From positions 677,501-741,500 of the forward strand of contig NZ_JAVHWZ010000001.1 of assembly GCF_035607555.1 (NCBI RefSeq): 64,000 bases of DNA, in the 5' to 3' direction. Every line of letters begins with the position of its first letter. Within the stretch, counting starts at the first letter, position 1. The stretch is from Candidatus Bealeia paramacronuclearis (GTDB taxonomy: Bacteria; Pseudomonadota; Alphaproteobacteria; UBA9655). Below are positions 62,035-64,000 of the stretch, piece after piece. Made by a program: the position numbers and the translations under genes. Below the pieces are notes generated by a model that saw only the letters and a program-made list of their open reading frames with translations, made no database searches and was not told the DNA's origin.

Positions 62035-64000
62035 TTAATGTGCTTTTATTTCTTCCTGCATTTCTGCGGTTTTTGATGCATTTATAGGCAATGATTCTTC
62101 CCAAGAAATTGGATTTAAGGGACGAGTCAAAGCATGCAATAACACCTCATCCACAGAGTCTACTGGAACAACCGTCATGCCGGTTTTCACATTGTCTGGA
62201 ATTTCAGAAAGGTCTTTTTCATTTTCTCGGGGAATCAAAACAGTTTTAATTCCGCCGCGTAATGCTGCTAGAAGTTTTTCCTTAAGACCGCCAATGGCCA
62301 AAACACGACCTCTTAATGTGATTTCACCGGTCATAGCGACTTCGCGATGAACAGGAATGCCTGTTAAAACGGACACAATAGAGGTGCACATTGCAACTCC
62401 TGCAGAAGGACCGTCTTTGGGCGTGGCTCCTTCGGGAACGTGGACGTGGATGTCGTGTTTTTCAAACGTATTGGGGTTAATCCCATAAAGAGCTGCACGA
62501 GATTTCACAAAGCTGGCCGCGGCTTGAACGGACTCTTGCATGACTTCCCCAAGCTTTCCTGTTATTTGCATTTTTCCTTTTCCAGGAAGCATGAGGGCTT
62601 CAATGGAGAGAAGTTCACCCCCTACTTCCGTCCAGGCCAATCCCGTGGTTACGCCCACCGCATCTTTTTCAAGAGCTTCGCCATAGTGAAAGCGCGGAAC
62701 CCCTGCATAATCTTTCAAATTTTCATGGGTAATGGTGAGTGATTTTTCTTTTTTAGATGCAAGTTTTCGTACAACTTTTCGACAAATATTATTAATTTCT
62801 CGCTCAAGACTACGAACCCCGGCTTCCCGTGTATAAAGACGAATAAGATCACGAATGGCCGAGTCCTCAATCACAATTTCTTTGGACTTCAGATTATGAT
62901 GTATCATTTGCTTAGGGATGAGGTGGCTCTTTGAAATCTCTAACTTTTCATCTTCGGTATATCCAGAAAGACGAATGATTTCCATACGGTCAAGCAAAGG
63001 TTGAGGCATATCCAACGTATTAGCCGTTGTGATAAATAAAACATCGGAAAGATCATAATCAATTTCCAGATAGTGATCATTAAATGTATTGTTTTGCTCG
63101 GGATCCAAAACCTCAAGAAGGGCAGAGGAGGGGTCTCCCCGCCAATCACTGGACATTTTGTCGATTTCATCAAGAAGGAAAAGCGGATTGCTTTTTTTGG
63201 CTTTCTTCATGCCTTGGATGATTTTTCCAGGCATAGAGCCAATATAGGTTCTTCTGTGTCCACGAATCTCAGCTTCATCGCGCACGCCACCTAAAGACAT
63301 GCGCACATACTGGCGACCTGTGGCCCGCGCAATGGATTTTCCAAGGGATGTTTTTCCAACACCTGGGGGGCCCACAAGACAAATAATTGGCCCCTTAATT
63401 TTGCCTACACGGTTTTGAACAGCCAAATATTCAATGATGCGTTCTTTGACTTTTTGAAGGCCGTAATGATCTTCATTCAAGATTTTTTCGGCTTCTTCTA
63501 AATCCTTCTTAATGCGGCTTCGCTCTTCCCAAGGAATGTCCAAAAGCCAATCGAGGTAATTTCGAACGACGGTGGCTTCGGCTGACATTGGGCTCATTTG
63601 ACGAAGCTTTTTAACTTCTGATTCCGCACGTTCATTTGCCTGTTTGGAGAGTTTTGTTGTCTTGATCCGATGCTCGATTTCACCGACCTCATCACGACCT
63701 TCTTCATTTTCGCCAAGTTCTTTTTGGATGGCTTTGAGTTGCTCGTTTAAATAATACTCACGTTGTGTTTTTTCCATTTGGCGTTTGACGCGGCTGCGGA
63801 TGCGTTTTTCTGCTTGCATCACGCCAATTTCGCCTTCCATAAAATTGGCGAGGGTATCAAGACGTTTTGCAACGTCTGTCATTTCAAGGAGTTTTTGTTT
63901 TTCATCGAGCTTCACGCCAAGGTGCGCTGCAATAATATCTGAGAGTTTTCCAGCATCATCAATTTGAGAAATGGTTGTGATCAGGTCTGCAGGATATTTT
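62035..64000 (-). CDS. lon: ATP-dependent protease La (5' end outside window)
   Basis: About 655 residues of the C-terminal part; the frame is open to the window edge, so the N-terminal substrate domain continues outside. AAA+ domain: Walker A GPPGVGKTSLG, Walker B FLLDEIDKM. Protease domain: catalytic Ser in PKDGPSAGVA and Lys in GGLKEKLLAA, so it is active LonA. Degrades misfolded and regulatory proteins. The C-terminal extension of about 30 residues after the last conserved helix (ending EEIKAH) is slightly long. Confidence 0.97.
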   Translation of the reverse strand, partial: KYPADLITTISQIDDAGKLSDIIAAHLGVKLDEKQKLLEMTDVAKRLDTLANFMEGEIGVMQAEKRIRSRVKRQMEKTQREYYLNEQLKAIQKELGENEEGRDEVGEIEHRIKTTKLSKQANERAESEVKKLRQMSPMSAEATVVRNYLDWLLDIPWEERSRIKKDLEEAEKILNEDHYGLQKVKERIIEYLAVQNRVGKIKGPIICLVGPPGVGKTSLGKSIARATGRQYVRMSLGGVRDEAEIRGHRRTYIGSMPGKIIQGMKKAKKSNPLFLLDEIDKMSSDWRGDPSSALLEVLDPEQNNTFNDHYLEIDYDLSDVLFITTANTLDMPQPLLDRMEIIRLSGYTEDEKLEISKSHLIPKQMIHHNLKSKEIVIEDSAIRDLIRLYTREAGVRSLEREINNICRKVVRKLASKKEKSLTITHENLKDYAGVPRFHYGEALEKDAVGVTTGLAWTEVGGELLSIEALMLPGKGKMQITGKLGEVMQESVQAAASFVKSRAALYGINPNTFEKHDIHVHVPEGATPKDGPSAGVAMCTSIVSVLTGIPVHREVAMTGEITLRGRVLAIGGLKEKLLAALRGGIKTVLIPRENEKDLSEIPDNVKTGMTVVPVDSVDEVLLHALTRPLNPISWEESLPINASKTAEMQEEIKAH

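Overview
The window looks like a chromosomal segment of a host-associated alphaproteobacterium, most plausibly a Holosporales/Rickettsiales-type intracellular symbiont of protists. Alphaproteobacterial signs are rph convergent with LysE and divergent from hrcA-grpE, murA followed by a DUF2948 gene, lon-hupB, the divergent mutY/DUF721 pair, a ParE beginning MSDLF and GTA-type head genes. Signs of host association are the many small genes with signal peptides, two eukaryotic-like secreted proteins (a classical protein tyrosine phosphatase and an F-box-like protein), abundant decayed insertion sequences and a dispersed palindromic repeat. The genus is inferred, not proven.

Layout. 1-0.5 kb: end of an IS5-type element. 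0.6-23.3 kb: mostly housekeeping genes: RNase J; a FIST sensor coupled to a PAS-GGDEF-EAL c-di-GMP enzyme; dcd-murA-DUF2948; a secreted protein convergent with a secreted tyrosine phosphatase; a minus-strand series permease-arginase-etfBA-hbd-xseB-ispA-phosphatase; LysE exporter; rph/hrcA-grpE-dnaK-dnaJ. 23.3-31.5 kb: an insertion-sequence graveyard with a 1.4-kb IS630/IS5 block present twice, a third broken IS630, inverted IS5-like ends around a small secreted-protein gene, and a secreted protein carrying three near-identical 56-residue repeats. 31.5-45.1 kb: mutY, DUF721, rnpA-rpmH, a symporter, three consecutive secreted-protein genes (one HAD-like), kup, csaA, ndk, mgtC, parE.

45.4-60.1 kb is the most unusual part: a gene-transfer-agent-like or prophage structural cluster (portal, HK97 protease, capsid, connector, adaptor, DUF3168, tail genes, fibre-like gene, SleB-type lysin, GTA-type holin). 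Nearly every junction in it holds a small secreted-protein gene, often antisense and often with its own terminator. No terminase, tape measure or integrase is visible, and the 614-codon tail gene is split by an IS that left an exact 5-bp target duplication, so the cluster as a whole is probably not now functional. 60.1-64 kb: a remnant of a second HU gene, a secreted F-box-like gene, hupB, and lon running off the right edge.

How the parts may work together: the core genes give protein quality control (HrcA, GrpE, DnaK, DnaJ, Lon), cell wall and isoprenoid precursors, beta-oxidation electron transfer and arginine use, fitting a bacterium that feeds on host amino acids and lipids. The secreted phosphatase, F-box protein, HAD protein and Cys-rich proteins form a scattered set of candidate host-interaction factors, and the phage/GTA cluster appears to be a place where such genes accumulate.
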